Positions 14,516 through 23,556 of a stretch of DNA of 34,129 nucleotides are shown one piece after another. The translations under genes were made by a program, and so were the position numbers. Each line of letters starts with the position of its first letter. Position 1 is the first letter of the stretch. Under the pieces are notes generated by a model. That model searched no databases, was not told where the DNA came from, and was given only the letters and a program-made list of their open reading frames with translations. This stretch comes from Lentisphaerae bacterium RIFOXYC12_FULL_60_16. Its GTDB lineage: Bacteria; Verrucomicrobiota; Kiritimatiellia; UBA8416; YA12-FULL-60-10. The DNA lies in assembly GCA_001803315.1 (NCBI GenBank), contig MHBQ01000092.1:1-34129 (forward strand). Direction: 5' to 3'.

Positions 14516-15855
14516 CGCGATTTGCCATGGGGCTGTGCCTTGCATGGTGTGGCACCGCATTGGCGGCTGACGGCCCCGCTCCGACGAACTCCACAACGTC
14601 GTACGATCTGACGTTGACGCAGGCCGTCGCGATTGCGCTGGCAAACAACCCCGAGATTGCAGCGACGAGGTATGACGCGGCCGCCGCACATGAGCAGTAC
14701 CGACAGGCTGCTGGCGCGGTCCTTCCCAGTTTACGTGCCTTGGGCGGGTACAACCGCTTTCTGAACACCCAGAGACTGATTCCCGCCCGACAGAACAATG
14801 ACCCCGGCGTCTTCAGCACGGACCTGTTCACCGGCGATCTGGTGTTAACGCAGCCTGTCTTCACCGGCGGGCGGATACGCAACGAGATTCGCGCCGCCGA
14901 TCTGCTGCGCCAGGCCGCCGGACATCAGTTGGCGCGAAACCGCGAGGAATTGGTGTTCGATGTGTCGAGCCTTTACTACTCCATTCTGGCTTCTCGGCAC
15001 GTAGTGGCTTCGTTGGAGTTCTCACAAGGGGCACTGGCCGAACATCTCAAACAGGTTCAAGCCTTGATCGCCGCGGAGAAGGCGGCGCGGGTGGATCGGT
15101 TGCGGGTCGAAGTGCGACTGGCCGATCTCCGGCAGAAGATTGTGCAGACAAGAAACACCGAAGCGATTCAAAGACGCGCTCTGGTGACCCTGATGGGAGT
15201 TACAATGCAGCCGGACGACCTGAGAATCGGCGGCGAATTGGCGGTCCCGCCACTCACGGTCGCCGCCTCGACGGAAGCGGCCCTGGCCCAAGCGAGGCAA
15301 CAGCGCCCGGACTACCTGGCCGCTCGCGCGGCACTTGCGGCGCAGGACAAGGCCGTGGCCGCCGCCCGCGCGGCACACTGGCCGACCGTGGCACTGCAAG
15401 GTGACTACGGCGGGCGTTGGGCGGCCGATCCGACGGAGCAGCCGGCAGGGACAAAGGATATGGAGGATGTCGGCTGGGTCGGGGTGGTGATTGACGTCCC
15501 GTTGTTTGAGGGCGGACGCATTGATGCCCGTGTCAAAGAGCAGCGGGCGAGACTGGCGGCGAGTCAGGAGCGGTTGCGAAAGCTGGAATTACAGGTACGT
15601 CTGGACGTGGAGACGGCCGTGTTGAATCTCGCCTCGTCGCAGGAGCGCATACTGGCGACTCAGAAGGCGTTTGAACAAGCCGAGGAAAGTCTGCGAATCG
15701 AGCGTGAGAAATACGACTTGGGCCGGGGCGCGATTGTGGATGTGCTGGACGCACAAGCCGCGCTGCTGGAATCGCAGACCAGCTACTACCGTGCGCTGGC
15801 GGACTACAACGCCGCTTTGGCGCAACTCCAACTGGCGACGGGAGAGGAGAAATGA
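14512..15855 (+). CDS. TolC-family outer-membrane efflux protein (second operon)
   Basis: An in-frame ATG at 14437 would overlap the 48-residue gene, so the GTG at 14512 is preferred. It has GGAG six bases upstream and overlaps the preceding stop as GTGA. The resulting 447-residue protein starts with a clean signal peptide (FAMGLCLAWCGTALAA). Two efflux repeats follow: LTLTQAVAIALANNPEIAAT to LVLTQPVFTGGRIRNEIRAA, then VGVVIDVPLFEGGRIDARVK with EKYDLGRGAIVDVLDAQAAL. The gene overlaps the adaptor by four bases (ATGA). It acts as the outer-membrane channel of a tripartite exporter. Confidence 0.9.
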   Translation: MTRFAMGLCLAWCGTALAADGPAPTNSTTSYDLTLTQAVAIALANNPEIAATRYDAAAAHEQYRQAAGAVLPSLRALGGYNRFLNTQRLIPARQNNDPGVFSTDLFTGDLVLTQPVFTGGRIRNEIRAADLLRQAAGHQLARNREELVFDVSSLYYSILASRHVVASLEFSQGALAEHLKQVQALIAAEKAARVDRLRVEVRLADLRQKIVQTRNTEAIQRRALVTLMGVTMQPDDLRIGGELAVPPLTVAASTEAALAQARQQRPDYLAARAALAAQDKAVAAARAAHWPTVALQGDYGGRWAADPTEQPAGTKDMEDVGWVGVVIDVPLFEGGRIDARVKEQRARLAASQERLRKLELQVRLDVETAVLNLASSQERILATQKAFEQAEESLRIEREKYDLGRGAIVDVLDAQAALLESQTSYYRALADYNAALAQLQLATGEEK

Positions 15856-16916
15856 TGGTGAAGAAAAGCATTCGCATCTTGGTCGTTCTGGCCGTGGTTG
15901 CGGCGATCGCGAGCGGCGGTGTGTTGTTGGTCAAGCACAAGAAACAGACACTGGCGGCTGCGCCAAAGTACGGGGTACAGCCGACGCCGGTCCGCGTGGC
16001 GTCCGCCAGACTGGGTGACTTGCGGGAAACGAGGGATTACCTGGCGGTGGTCGAGCCGATCCGCATGGCGAATGTTTCGGCGCGTGTGACGGCAACGGTG
16101 GCGGAAGTGTTGCACGATGAAAACGAACGGGTCAAGACCGGCGATATCCTCGTCGTACTTGATCGCCGTGAGGTCGAAGAAACCGTCGCCTCCGTGACCG
16201 AAACCTACGCCTATTGGGATCGGGAAAGCCGCCGTGACAAGACTTTGGCCGAGAAGGGCGCGGTTCCCGGTTCCCAAGCCGAAGGCACCTGCGAAAGGGC
16301 GAACGATGCCAAGGCCAGACTGGCCGTCGCGGAAGCGCAGCTTTCGTATTACACGCTCCGCAGTCCCTTTGACGGCCTGGTTTCGCGTCGCATGGTGGAC
16401 CCGGGCGACCTTGCGGCCCCCGGAAAGAGCCTGATGGCGGTCGAAGATCGCGACAAGCTTAAGCTCTGTTTCGATGTGCCCCAGCAGGACCTACCGCAGG
16501 TTCGCGAGGGCCTCGATGTGGCTTTCTCCGTGTCCGGGAAGGAACGAACGGCGACGCTCTCCCACCTGTTTCCATCGCTCAGCGTTGCGCGGATGCTTCG
16601 CGCCGAGGTGTACTTGGAGGGCGCCGAAATGGACGGGCTCTCTCCGGGGGCCTACGTGCCGCTGCGAGTCATTGTCGGCGAGAGCAAGGATGTTGTGCTC
16701 GTCGCGGCAACCGGCATAGTGGAAGCCCCTGATCAAAAGCCCCATGTCTTTATCGTCCAGGCCGGCCATTTGGAGGCCAGACCGGTCAACGTGCTGGGCG
16801 CCGCCGGAGACGATGTGGCGGTCGAGGGCGTCCAGGCCGGCGAACAGGTGGTTCTGAGCACGTTCCTGGGTTGGGCACAGCTTTCCGCCGGGCTGAAGGT
16901 GGAGGCCATGAAGTGA
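15852..16916 (+). CDS. RND periplasmic adaptor (HlyD/AcrA-like)
   Basis: This 354-residue membrane fusion protein has an N-terminal membrane anchor (IRILVVLAVVAAIASGGVLL) rather than a lipobox. The lipoyl halves are VSARVTATVAEVLHDENERV and LRSPFDGLVSRRMVDPGDL, with a short hairpin between them. A beta-barrel domain and a membrane-proximal domain (VFIVQAGHLEARPV) complete it. Unlike the first operon's adaptor it has no His/Cys-rich extension, so metal specificity is less obvious. It overlaps both neighbours by four bases (ATGA upstream, GTGA downstream). Confidence 0.9.
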   Translation: MMVKKSIRILVVLAVVAAIASGGVLLVKHKKQTLAAAPKYGVQPTPVRVASARLGDLRETRDYLAVVEPIRMANVSARVTATVAEVLHDENERVKTGDILVVLDRREVEETVASVTETYAYWDRESRRDKTLAEKGAVPGSQAEGTCERANDAKARLAVAEAQLSYYTLRSPFDGLVSRRMVDPGDLAAPGKSLMAVEDRDKLKLCFDVPQQDLPQVREGLDVAFSVSGKERTATLSHLFPSLSVARMLRAEVYLEGAEMDGLSPGAYVPLRVIVGESKDVVLVAATGIVEAPDQKPHVFIVQAGHLEARPVNVLGAAGDDVAVEGVQAGEQVVLSTFLGWAQLSAGLKVEAMK

Positions 16917-19900
16917 ACCTCACCGGCTTTTCCATGAAGAATCCTTACGCGATCATCGCGCTGGCGCTGGTGGCGGTCGCGCTGGGGACATTCGCGTTCT
17001 TCAGGACCCCAACGGACCTGTTCCCCAATACTGCGCCCCCGCAGGCGGTGGTCATCACCGTCTATCCGGGGGCGGACGCCGACGATGTGGCTGACAAGAT
17101 CACCCAGATTGTCGAGAAGGAACTGAACACCCTCGGCGGGCTGACCAAGGTCACCAGCACCAGCCGCGACGAAGTGTCCTCCGTCAACGCCGAGTTCGCC
17201 TACAGCAAGCCGATCGGCGAAGCCGTCCTGGACGTTCAGAATGCCATCGGTCGCATCCGCGCCCAACTGCCCAAGGATATTCTGGAACCGCGCATTTACC
17301 GGATCACCGACGCGACGCGCCCGCTATTGACCCTCGCCGTGTCACCGAAGCCGGGCAGCACTCGGACACTTTCGCAGATCCGCCTCCTGGCCGAGAACCA
17401 GATCGAGGACCAGATTCTGACGCTGCCGGGCATTGCTGCTGTAGACGTTTTCGGGGGGCATCAGCCCGAGGTGAAGGTCCGTGTGGACCGCGACCGCATG
17501 GCGGCCAACGGCGTGGCCATCGGCGAGGTCGCGGCGGCACTGGCCAAGCAGAATGTCTCGGCCCCGGCTGGCATGATCTACTCGGGCCAAAATGAATACC
17601 TCGTCAAGACCACCGGAGAGTTCGTCAATCTTCAGCAAATCCGCGATCTTCCGATCCGCCATCTTGGCCAAGGGCTGTTGCGCGTCTCGGATGTTGCCGA
17701 CGTGAGCCTTGGCGAGGCCGAACAGCGCAGCGTCTATCATGGCAATGGCAAGGTGGCCATCGCGGTCAACGTTTTGCGGCCGGACAACGGGCCCACCGTC
17801 AAGGCCATCCAAAGCCTCAAGAGTTTCTTGCCGAAGCTTCAGGCCCAGTACCCCGACATCCGCTTCGAGATCACCGACGACCAGCAGCCGATCATTGACC
17901 TGAACGTGCGCGGCATGCGCAACTCATTGTGGCAGGCGGTGCTCCTGACGGTGCTGGTCATCTTCGCCTTTCTGGCCGACATGCGGGCGGCTGTGGTCGT
18001 GTCCGTCAGCATCCCGCTGGCGTTCCTGGCCAGCCTGGTGGTGTTGTGGTTCAGCCCCTACACGATGAACATGGTGACCCTGACGGGCATGATCGTCGCC
18101 GTGGGCATGGTCGTGGACGCCTCCGTGGTGGTGCTGGAGAACATTTACCGGCATTACCGGAACATGAACCGCCCTGACGCCGTTCTGGCAGCCCGGGAAG
18201 GCACAAGCGAAGTCGCGCTGGCCGTCACGGCGGGTATGCTCACAACGGTCATCGTGCTTATCCCCGTGATGTTCTGCGGGGGTTACTCGCAACAGACGAT
18301 GCGGCCCCTGAACCTTATGATATCCGCGACGCTGATCGCCTCGTTGCTGGTCGCCCTCACCGTTGTCCCGCTGATGGCTTCGCGCCTCTTGGCTCGACCG
18401 CATGAGCGCCGGAACCTTCTTGAGCGTCTCTTCGAGAACACCGACAAAGGGGTGGGCCTTCTATCCGGATATTTCGGGGGAGTTCTCCGAAAAGCCCTGC
18501 GTTGGCGCGTGGCGACGTTGATCCTTGCGGTCGTGTTTTTCCTGGTCACGATGAAGGTTGTGAAACCCTTGATCGGCGGTGAGTTAATGACCCCGATGGA
18601 CACGGGTATCGTCAACCTGGAGTTCGATGCGGCCAGTGACGCTTCACCGGCAGAGGTGGAACGGACGCTCGGCCAGATCGAAAAGACGATCTATGCCCAG
18701 CCGGGCGTGGAAATGATGTCGTCCGTGATCGGGTCGGAACCGGGGCAGATAAGCTTCGGGGGAGGCGGCGCGACTGCCCAATCCGGGAAACTCACCATTC
18801 ATCTGGTGGATCGAACCCGCCGACCGCAGACCATCTGGGAAATCCAGGACAAATGGCGCAAGGAGCTGCGCCGGATCGCCGGTGTGCGAAGCTTCCGTGT
18901 CAGCGAATACGGCGCAACGCCGTTCTCCACAACACGGGCTCCGCTGGATGTAATCATCAGCGGGCCTGATTCGCAGGTGCTCAGTCGCCTGGCAGACAAA
19001 TGCATGGAGGCCGTGAAGGGATTGCCCGGCCTGATGGATGTGCGGCGAAGCTGGTATTTCGACAAGACAGAATATCATGTGGCCGTTGATCCCGCATTGG
19101 CCCGCCTTTACCAGACCACGCCGTCCGATGTGGCGAACGAACTCAAGACCATTGTCAAAGGCTTTTCCGCGTCACCGATGAGGCTCACGGGCTATCTCGA
19201 TATTCCCATTACCGTTCAATACGCGGCTGAAGACATCGGCGAACCCGCGCAGTTGTCCGACGCATATGTCTCTACCCGCTTCGGCCTACTGCCCCTTCGC
19301 GCGATGGCCGGTATGGATTCGCGGAGAACTCAGCCCTTCATTACGCGCGAGCGGTTGCGAAACACCATAGACATCACCGGCGTCAACCGCGTGTACACCA
19401 TCGGCCAGGTCGCGGGAATGGCCCAGAAGCGCCTGGCAGGCATCCAGGCACCGGCAGGATACAGCATCGAGGTCTCCGGCACGGCAGCCGACATGAAGAC
19501 CAGCCAGGGCGCAATGGGCAAGGCCCTGATGATTGGCTTCGTTCTCCTGTACATTCTCCTCGTGGCAATGTTCAAGTCGTTCGCTCATCCGGCAACGATC
19601 ATGGTCGCCATCCCGTTGGCCGTCGCCGGGGCCCTGTGGGGCCTGCTGCTCTTCGACAAGCCCATGTGCACGCCGGCCATGATGGGGATGATCCTGCTGG
19701 GCGGCACCATCGTCAACAACAGCATCCTGTTGCTGGATTTCATCCTCAATGCCCGCAAACAGGGTTTGGCTAAAGACGAAGCGATCCTGCAGTCCGTTCG
19801 TTTGCGAATCCGCCCGATCCTGATGACCACTGTTTCCACCATTGTCGGCTTGATTCCGCTGGTATTCGAAATGGCCGTCGGTCTGGAGCGCATGAGTCCG

Positions 19901-20074
19901 CTTGCCGTCGTGGCGGCAACTGGGCTGACCGTTGGGACTTTTCTCACGATGGTCGTAATCCCTGTTGTCTATTCGAGCATGGACAGCTTGGCGACTCGGG
20001 CAATCGAGACCCTTGGATGGGCGTTCGGTCCGCGCACTGACGCCGTCCCCGGGCCGACCACGGAAATGCGTTAA
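16913..20074 (+). CDS. AcrB/MdtC-like RND efflux pump
   Basis: The frame is open from 16871, but the start is taken as GTG 16913. That codon overlaps the adaptor stop as GTGA and follows GGAGG at about eight bases, giving 1053 residues. The protein shows the RND plan: an N-terminal helix (YAIIALALVAVALGTFAFF), FRTPTDLFPNTAPPQAVVIT, porter domains, and helix 4 VAVGMVVDASVVVLENIYRH with the proton-relay acidic residues. The second half includes MMGMILLGGTIVNNSILLLD and RLRIRPILMTT. The sequence is closer to hydrophobic-compound pumps than to CusA/CzcA. The two Cys-rich genes upstream nevertheless suggest a metal or metal-complex substrate; this is unresolved. Confidence 0.9.
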   Translation: MNLTGFSMKNPYAIIALALVAVALGTFAFFRTPTDLFPNTAPPQAVVITVYPGADADDVADKITQIVEKELNTLGGLTKVTSTSRDEVSSVNAEFAYSKPIGEAVLDVQNAIGRIRAQLPKDILEPRIYRITDATRPLLTLAVSPKPGSTRTLSQIRLLAENQIEDQILTLPGIAAVDVFGGHQPEVKVRVDRDRMAANGVAIGEVAAALAKQNVSAPAGMIYSGQNEYLVKTTGEFVNLQQIRDLPIRHLGQGLLRVSDVADVSLGEAEQRSVYHGNGKVAIAVNVLRPDNGPTVKAIQSLKSFLPKLQAQYPDIRFEITDDQQPIIDLNVRGMRNSLWQAVLLTVLVIFAFLADMRAAVVVSVSIPLAFLASLVVLWFSPYTMNMVTLTGMIVAVGMVVDASVVVLENIYRHYRNMNRPDAVLAAREGTSEVALAVTAGMLTTVIVLIPVMFCGGYSQQTMRPLNLMISATLIASLLVALTVVPLMASRLLARPHERRNLLERLFENTDKGVGLLSGYFGGVLRKALRWRVATLILAVVFFLVTMKVVKPLIGGELMTPMDTGIVNLEFDAASDASPAEVERTLGQIEKTIYAQPGVEMMSSVIGSEPGQISFGGGGATAQSGKLTIHLVDRTRRPQTIWEIQDKWRKELRRIAGVRSFRVSEYGATPFSTTRAPLDVIISGPDSQVLSRLADKCMEAVKGLPGLMDVRRSWYFDKTEYHVAVDPALARLYQTTPSDVANELKTIVKGFSASPMRLTGYLDIPITVQYAAEDIGEPAQLSDAYVSTRFGLLPLRAMAGMDSRRTQPFITRERLRNTIDITGVNRVYTIGQVAGMAQKRLAGIQAPAGYSIEVSGTAADMKTSQGAMGKALMIGFVLLYILLVAMFKSFAHPATIMVAIPLAVAGALWGLLLFDKPMCTPAMMGMILLGGTIVNNSILLLDFILNARKQGLAKDEAILQSVRLRIRPILMTTVSTIVGLIPLVFEMAVGLERMSPLAVVAATGLTVGTFLTMVVIPVVYSSMDSLATRAIETLGWAFGPRTDAVPGPTTEMR

Positions 20075-20191
20075 GGTTTGCCTGGGGCGCGAGCGGTTCT
20101 ATGAATCCGACATATCGCGCATCCTTTCGTTCGCCAGCCCCTCGAAAAAACAGAGAAAATAACTTGCATCCCGCCGCGCGTCTGCAATTCT

Positions 20192-20209
20192 ACTAATCAG
20201 TTGATTAGT
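20192..20209. promoter_or_regulatory. Palindrome, likely operator of the ArsR-rhodanese operon
   Basis: ACTAATCA (20192-20199) and TGATTAGT (20202-20209) are perfect 8-bp arms with a 2-bp centre. They lie immediately before the ribosome binding site AAGGAG and 12 bases before the start codon. The AT-rich dyad stands out from its surroundings and is well placed for ArsR-family autorepression. A possible -35 TTGCAT lies at 20164-20169, but no good -10 is evident. Confidence 0.7.
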
Positions 20210-20221
20210 TAAGGAGTCTCT

Positions 20222-20896
20222 ATGAGCCAAGAGGATCGGCAATTCAAGGACCACATTTATGAGCACCTTGGGCGGATCGGCAAAGCGCTTTCCTGTCCCA
20301 AGCGCCTGGAGTTGCTTGACCTGCTGTCGCAGGGGCCTCGCACGGTCGAGGTCCTGGCAGAGGCGGCGGGGCTGAATTTGGCAAATGCCTCCAAGCATCT
20401 CCAGATCCTCCGCGCCGCGCGTTTGGTGGACGCGGAGAAAAGCGGCACGTACGTCGTGTATACGGTCGGCGGAGAGGCGGTTACGCAATTCTTCCGGTCG
20501 CTGCGCCTGCTGGCGGAAGAACGCCTGGTTGACATCAAGGATATCGTCGCGCGTTATCTGGCAGGACGACAGGGAATGGAAGCGGTGGATCGGACGCAGT
20601 TGTTCAAAAGGGCACGGGACGGAGCCGTTACCGTGTTGGACGTGCGGCCCAAAGAGGAATACATGGCCGGCCACATTCCCGGTGCCGTTTCAATCCCGCT
20701 ATGTGAACTTCAAAGACGACTCAAGGATTTGCCCCGTCATCAGGAAATCGTTGCTTATTGTCGGGGTCCCTACTGTGTGTTGGCGATCAAAGCCGTCGAA
20801 ATGCTCAGAAAGAAAGGATTTCGGGCAATCAGACTTGAGGACGGCGTCACGGACTGGCGGGCATGCGGATTGCCGGTAGCGGTTGGCGATAACTAA
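20222..20896 (+). CDS. ArsR-family regulator fused to a rhodanese domain
   Basis: Residues 1-100 of this 224-residue protein are a winged helix (CPKRLELLDLLSQGPRTVEV, LANASKHLQILRAARLVDAE, wing GTYVVYTVGGEAV). Residues 118-220 are a rhodanese domain (VTVLDVRPKEEYMAGHIPGA) with the sulfur-accepting loop CRGPYC, Cys180 being catalytic. The ArsR part lacks the CxC of arsenic sensors (GPRTVEV at that place), so sensing may run through a persulfide on the rhodanese Cys. In E. coli, YgaV (ArsR) and YgaP (rhodanese plus a membrane domain) form a sulfide-responsive pair; here the regulator is fused to the rhodanese and the membrane part is a separate gene at 23280. AAGGAG precedes the ATG. It heads a nine-ORF run. 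Confidence 0.92.
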   Translation: MSQEDRQFKDHIYEHLGRIGKALSCPKRLELLDLLSQGPRTVEVLAEAAGLNLANASKHLQILRAARLVDAEKSGTYVVYTVGGEAVTQFFRSLRLLAEERLVDIKDIVARYLAGRQGMEAVDRTQLFKRARDGAVTVLDVRPKEEYMAGHIPGAVSIPLCELQRRLKDLPRHQEIVAYCRGPYCVLAIKAVEMLRKKGFRAIRLEDGVTDWRACGLPVAVGDN

Positions 20897-20913
20897 CGCG
20901 GGAGGTTGACTGA

Positions 20914-23256
20914 ATGATTACGCGGCTGACACGAATACTGACGGCGTGGGCGGTGGACCACCCCCGGCGGACCATAGCGCTTGCCGTCTTGCTCACCTTG
21001 GCGTTCGGCTCCCAGTTATTCCGGGCGAAGATTGACACCGATCCGGAGAACATGTTGGAGGCCGACCAGCCGGACCGAGTGTTCTACAACAAGGTGAAGT
21101 CCGACTTCGGCATCCACGACTTGATCGTCCTGGGGCTTACCGACGAGGGCGGGATTTGGAGGCGGGCCGCTCTTGAAAAGCTTAAAGAGGTCACGGCGGA
21201 GATCGCAGGCGTTCGCGGCGTTATTGCGGCTGACATCGTCAGTCTGGCCACGACGGACAACGTGAAGGCGAAGGATGGCGCGCTCGATGTTCGTCCGCCG
21301 CTCGCGCGCATTCCCGACACCCCGGCCGAAATCGCCGCTCTCCGCCGCGAAGTGGCTTCGAACCCCTTCTTTCATGAAAAAGTGGCGTCCGCCGACGGAA
21401 CGGCAACGGCCATCTACGTGCCCATTGAGCGAAAAGATGCAGCCCATCGGATTGGGCGTGAAATCGAGGGCATCGCTCGCTCGCGCCTCCTCCCCGGCCA
21501 GCGGTTCCACATGGCGGGCCTGCCCGTCGCGGAAGATACGTTCGGAGTCGAGATGTTCATGCAGATGGGTATTGCCGCACCGATCGCTTTCATGGTGATC
21601 CTGGGGCTGGTCTATGTTCTCCTGCGGCGCGTCGGGTTCCTCGTGCCGGTCGCCCTGGACGCCATGTTCTCCGTCATCTGGGCCATGGGCCTCTTGATCG
21701 GGACGGGCCACACGGTCCACATCATGAGTTCCATGATCCCCGTCTTCCTCATGCCCATGGCGATTCTGGACGACATGCATGTCTTGAGCGAGTTCACGGA
21801 CCGATACAGGGCATCGAGCGACCGCCGGGGAACGATCCTCGCGGTGATGGAGGATCTCTACCAGCCTTGCTTTTTCACATCCATTACCACCGCGGTCGGG
21901 TTTGCCTCGCTTGCGTTGTCGCGTATCCCTCCGGTGCGTGTGTTCGGCGCGTTTGTCGCGTTTGGAGTCATGGCCGCTTGGCTCTTCTCGATGACGGTCG
22001 TGCCTGCCTGCATCATGCTGACGAATGAGGAGCGCCTCCGCGCCTGGGCGTCGGCGCGGCGCGACAAGTCGTCCGTTCTCGATCGCCTGCTTGTTCCATT
22101 GGGGCGCGGCGTCTTCCGCCGCGCCCCGGTTGTGATCTTCGCGTTTGCCGTCCTGCTGGTCGCCGGCGCTCTGGGCGTGGCGCGCATCCGCGTGAACGAC
22201 AACCCGGTGAAATGGTTCCGAGAAGGGCATCGTATGCGCGTGGCCGACCGCGAGATGAACCGGCTCTTCGGCGGCACCTACATGGCGCACCTCGTGATTG
22301 ACGGCGGCGCTCCGGAAGCGATCAAGCAGCCCGCCCTGTTGCGCTGGATTGACGGCCTGCAACGCGCGTTGGAGGCCGACCCGATCGTGGGCAAGACCTC
22401 CTCGATCGCCGATATCGTCAAACGGACGAACTTCGTCCTGCGCGACGAGCGGGCGGAGTTCAACGTCATTCCGGACAGCGCGGAGGCCGCCAGCCAGTTT
22501 CTCTTCCTGGTCCAGTCTTCCGGCGACCCGAACGACCTCGACAACTTCATGACGCAGGAGGCCGACAAAGCCAATATCTGGGTGCAAATGAAGGGTGGCG
22601 ACAACCTTCAAATGGCGCATGTCGAAAACCTTGTCGCGGAATTCACGCGGCGGTCTCCACCGCCGGCAGGCAGCACGATCCGTTGGTCGGGGATGACATA
22701 TATCAATAAGGTCTGGCAGGGGCTCATGGTTCCCGGAATGCTCCAGGCGGTGCTTTCCAGCTTTGTCTGGGTTCTGCTGTTGATGGCCATCGAACTGCGT
22801 TCGATCACCCTGGGCCTTTTGTCAATGCTGCCGGTGTCGGCGGCGATTGTCTGCGCGTACGGTGTAATCGGGTGGGTGGGAAAGGACTATGATATGCCGG
22901 TGGCCATCTGCGCGGCGCTGGCCTTGGGACAGGGCATTGACTTCGCCATCCATTTCATGGAACGGTTCCGCCAGGGCTTCAGGATCACCGGCGTCGCCGA
23001 AGAGGCCAACCGCCTCTACTTCGCCGAACCCGCCCGCGCGAGTCTGCGCAGCGCCATAGTGATCGTCTTTGGCTTCCTTCCCATGGCCGGGGCCACGCTC
23101 ACGCCATACGTCACGGTCGGACTGTTCTTTGCGCTACTCATGACCTTCAGCGCGCTGACGACGCTGGCGCTGCTGCCCGCGCTTATGAAGTACGCGGCCC
23201 GATGGACGCTTCATATGAAGACCGAAGAAGGAAACAGGAGACGGACCGGACACTAA
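20914..23256 (+). CDS. MMPL/RND-superfamily exporter
   Basis: This 780-residue membrane protein has the MMPL duplicated plan. Each half has one helix, a periplasmic domain and a bundle of helices (IAFMVILGLVYVLLRRVGFL in the first, VLSSFVWVLLLMAIELRSIT in the second). The second bundle carries GQGIDFAIHFMERFRQGF, the Gly/Asp motif typical of these transporters. It is distinct from the two tripartite pumps here and has no adaptor or channel gene beside it. MMPL proteins commonly export lipids or lipophilic molecules. The LolA-like protein encoded two genes downstream supports movement of a hydrophobic cargo to the outer membrane. It lies 17 bases after the ArsR-rhodanese gene, with GGGAGG ahead of the ATG. 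Confidence 0.88.
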   Translation: MITRLTRILTAWAVDHPRRTIALAVLLTLAFGSQLFRAKIDTDPENMLEADQPDRVFYNKVKSDFGIHDLIVLGLTDEGGIWRRAALEKLKEVTAEIAGVRGVIAADIVSLATTDNVKAKDGALDVRPPLARIPDTPAEIAALRREVASNPFFHEKVASADGTATAIYVPIERKDAAHRIGREIEGIARSRLLPGQRFHMAGLPVAEDTFGVEMFMQMGIAAPIAFMVILGLVYVLLRRVGFLVPVALDAMFSVIWAMGLLIGTGHTVHIMSSMIPVFLMPMAILDDMHVLSEFTDRYRASSDRRGTILAVMEDLYQPCFFTSITTAVGFASLALSRIPPVRVFGAFVAFGVMAAWLFSMTVVPACIMLTNEERLRAWASARRDKSSVLDRLLVPLGRGVFRRAPVVIFAFAVLLVAGALGVARIRVNDNPVKWFREGHRMRVADREMNRLFGGTYMAHLVIDGGAPEAIKQPALLRWIDGLQRALEADPIVGKTSSIADIVKRTNFVLRDERAEFNVIPDSAEAASQFLFLVQSSGDPNDLDNFMTQEADKANIWVQMKGGDNLQMAHVENLVAEFTRRSPPPAGSTIRWSGMTYINKVWQGLMVPGMLQAVLSSFVWVLLLMAIELRSITLGLLSMLPVSAAIVCAYGVIGWVGKDYDMPVAICAALALGQGIDFAIHFMERFRQGFRITGVAEEANRLYFAEPARASLRSAIVIVFGFLPMAGATLTPYVTVGLFFALLMTFSALTTLALLPALMKYAARWTLHMKTEEGNRRRTGH

Positions 23257-23279
23257 TAACAGGAGGAACGATCATGTAA

Positions 23280-23510
23280 ATGGAACGATGTTTGCGAGGA
23301 ATCGCTGGAGTTTTCGTGTTGGCTTCCATCATTTTTGCCCATTTCTTTTCGGAATGCTGGTTGCTGCTCGGCGTCTTTGCGGGGTTCAACCTGTTTCAGT
23401 CCGCGTTTTCCAACTGGTGCCCCATGATGTCCGTTCTGCGGCTGTTTGGGATCAAGAGTTGCGAGAAAGAACTGAACCTCATGCGCGAAAAGAGGGAAAC
23501 AAGCTTGTAG
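23280..23510 (+). CDS. YgaP-like membrane protein (DUF2892)
   Basis: This 76-residue protein has two hydrophobic segments (IAGVFVLASIIFAHFFSEC and LLLGVFAGFNLFQSAF) and then NWCPMMSVLRLFGIK, the pattern of the YgaP C-terminal membrane domain (DUF2892). In E. coli that domain is fused to a rhodanese; here the rhodanese is fused to the ArsR regulator instead. The start is unusual: the strong AGGAGG (23261-23266) is spaced for an ATG at 23274, but that codon is followed at once by TAA (ATGTAAATG), and the reading frame resumes at ATG 23280. A single substitution in what was ATGAAAATG would explain it. Otherwise it is a start-stop element with reinitiation. Confidence 0.85.
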   Translation: MERCLRGIAGVFVLASIIFAHFFSECWLLLGVFAGFNLFQSAFSNWCPMMSVLRLFGIKSCEKELNLMREKRETSL

Positions 23511-23556
23511 AATGGTCGAGGCTGACCCGAAAAAGAAGTTGAAAGGAGGCGAAACT

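Noticed and set aside
21016-22620. 534-codon minus-strand frame, and similar long antisense frames at 32094-33713, 24338-25615, 7240-8250 and 3477-4394
   Set aside because: They lie antisense to well-identified genes, their translations are His/Arg/Gln-rich with no recognisable domain, and such frames are common in GC-rich coding DNA.
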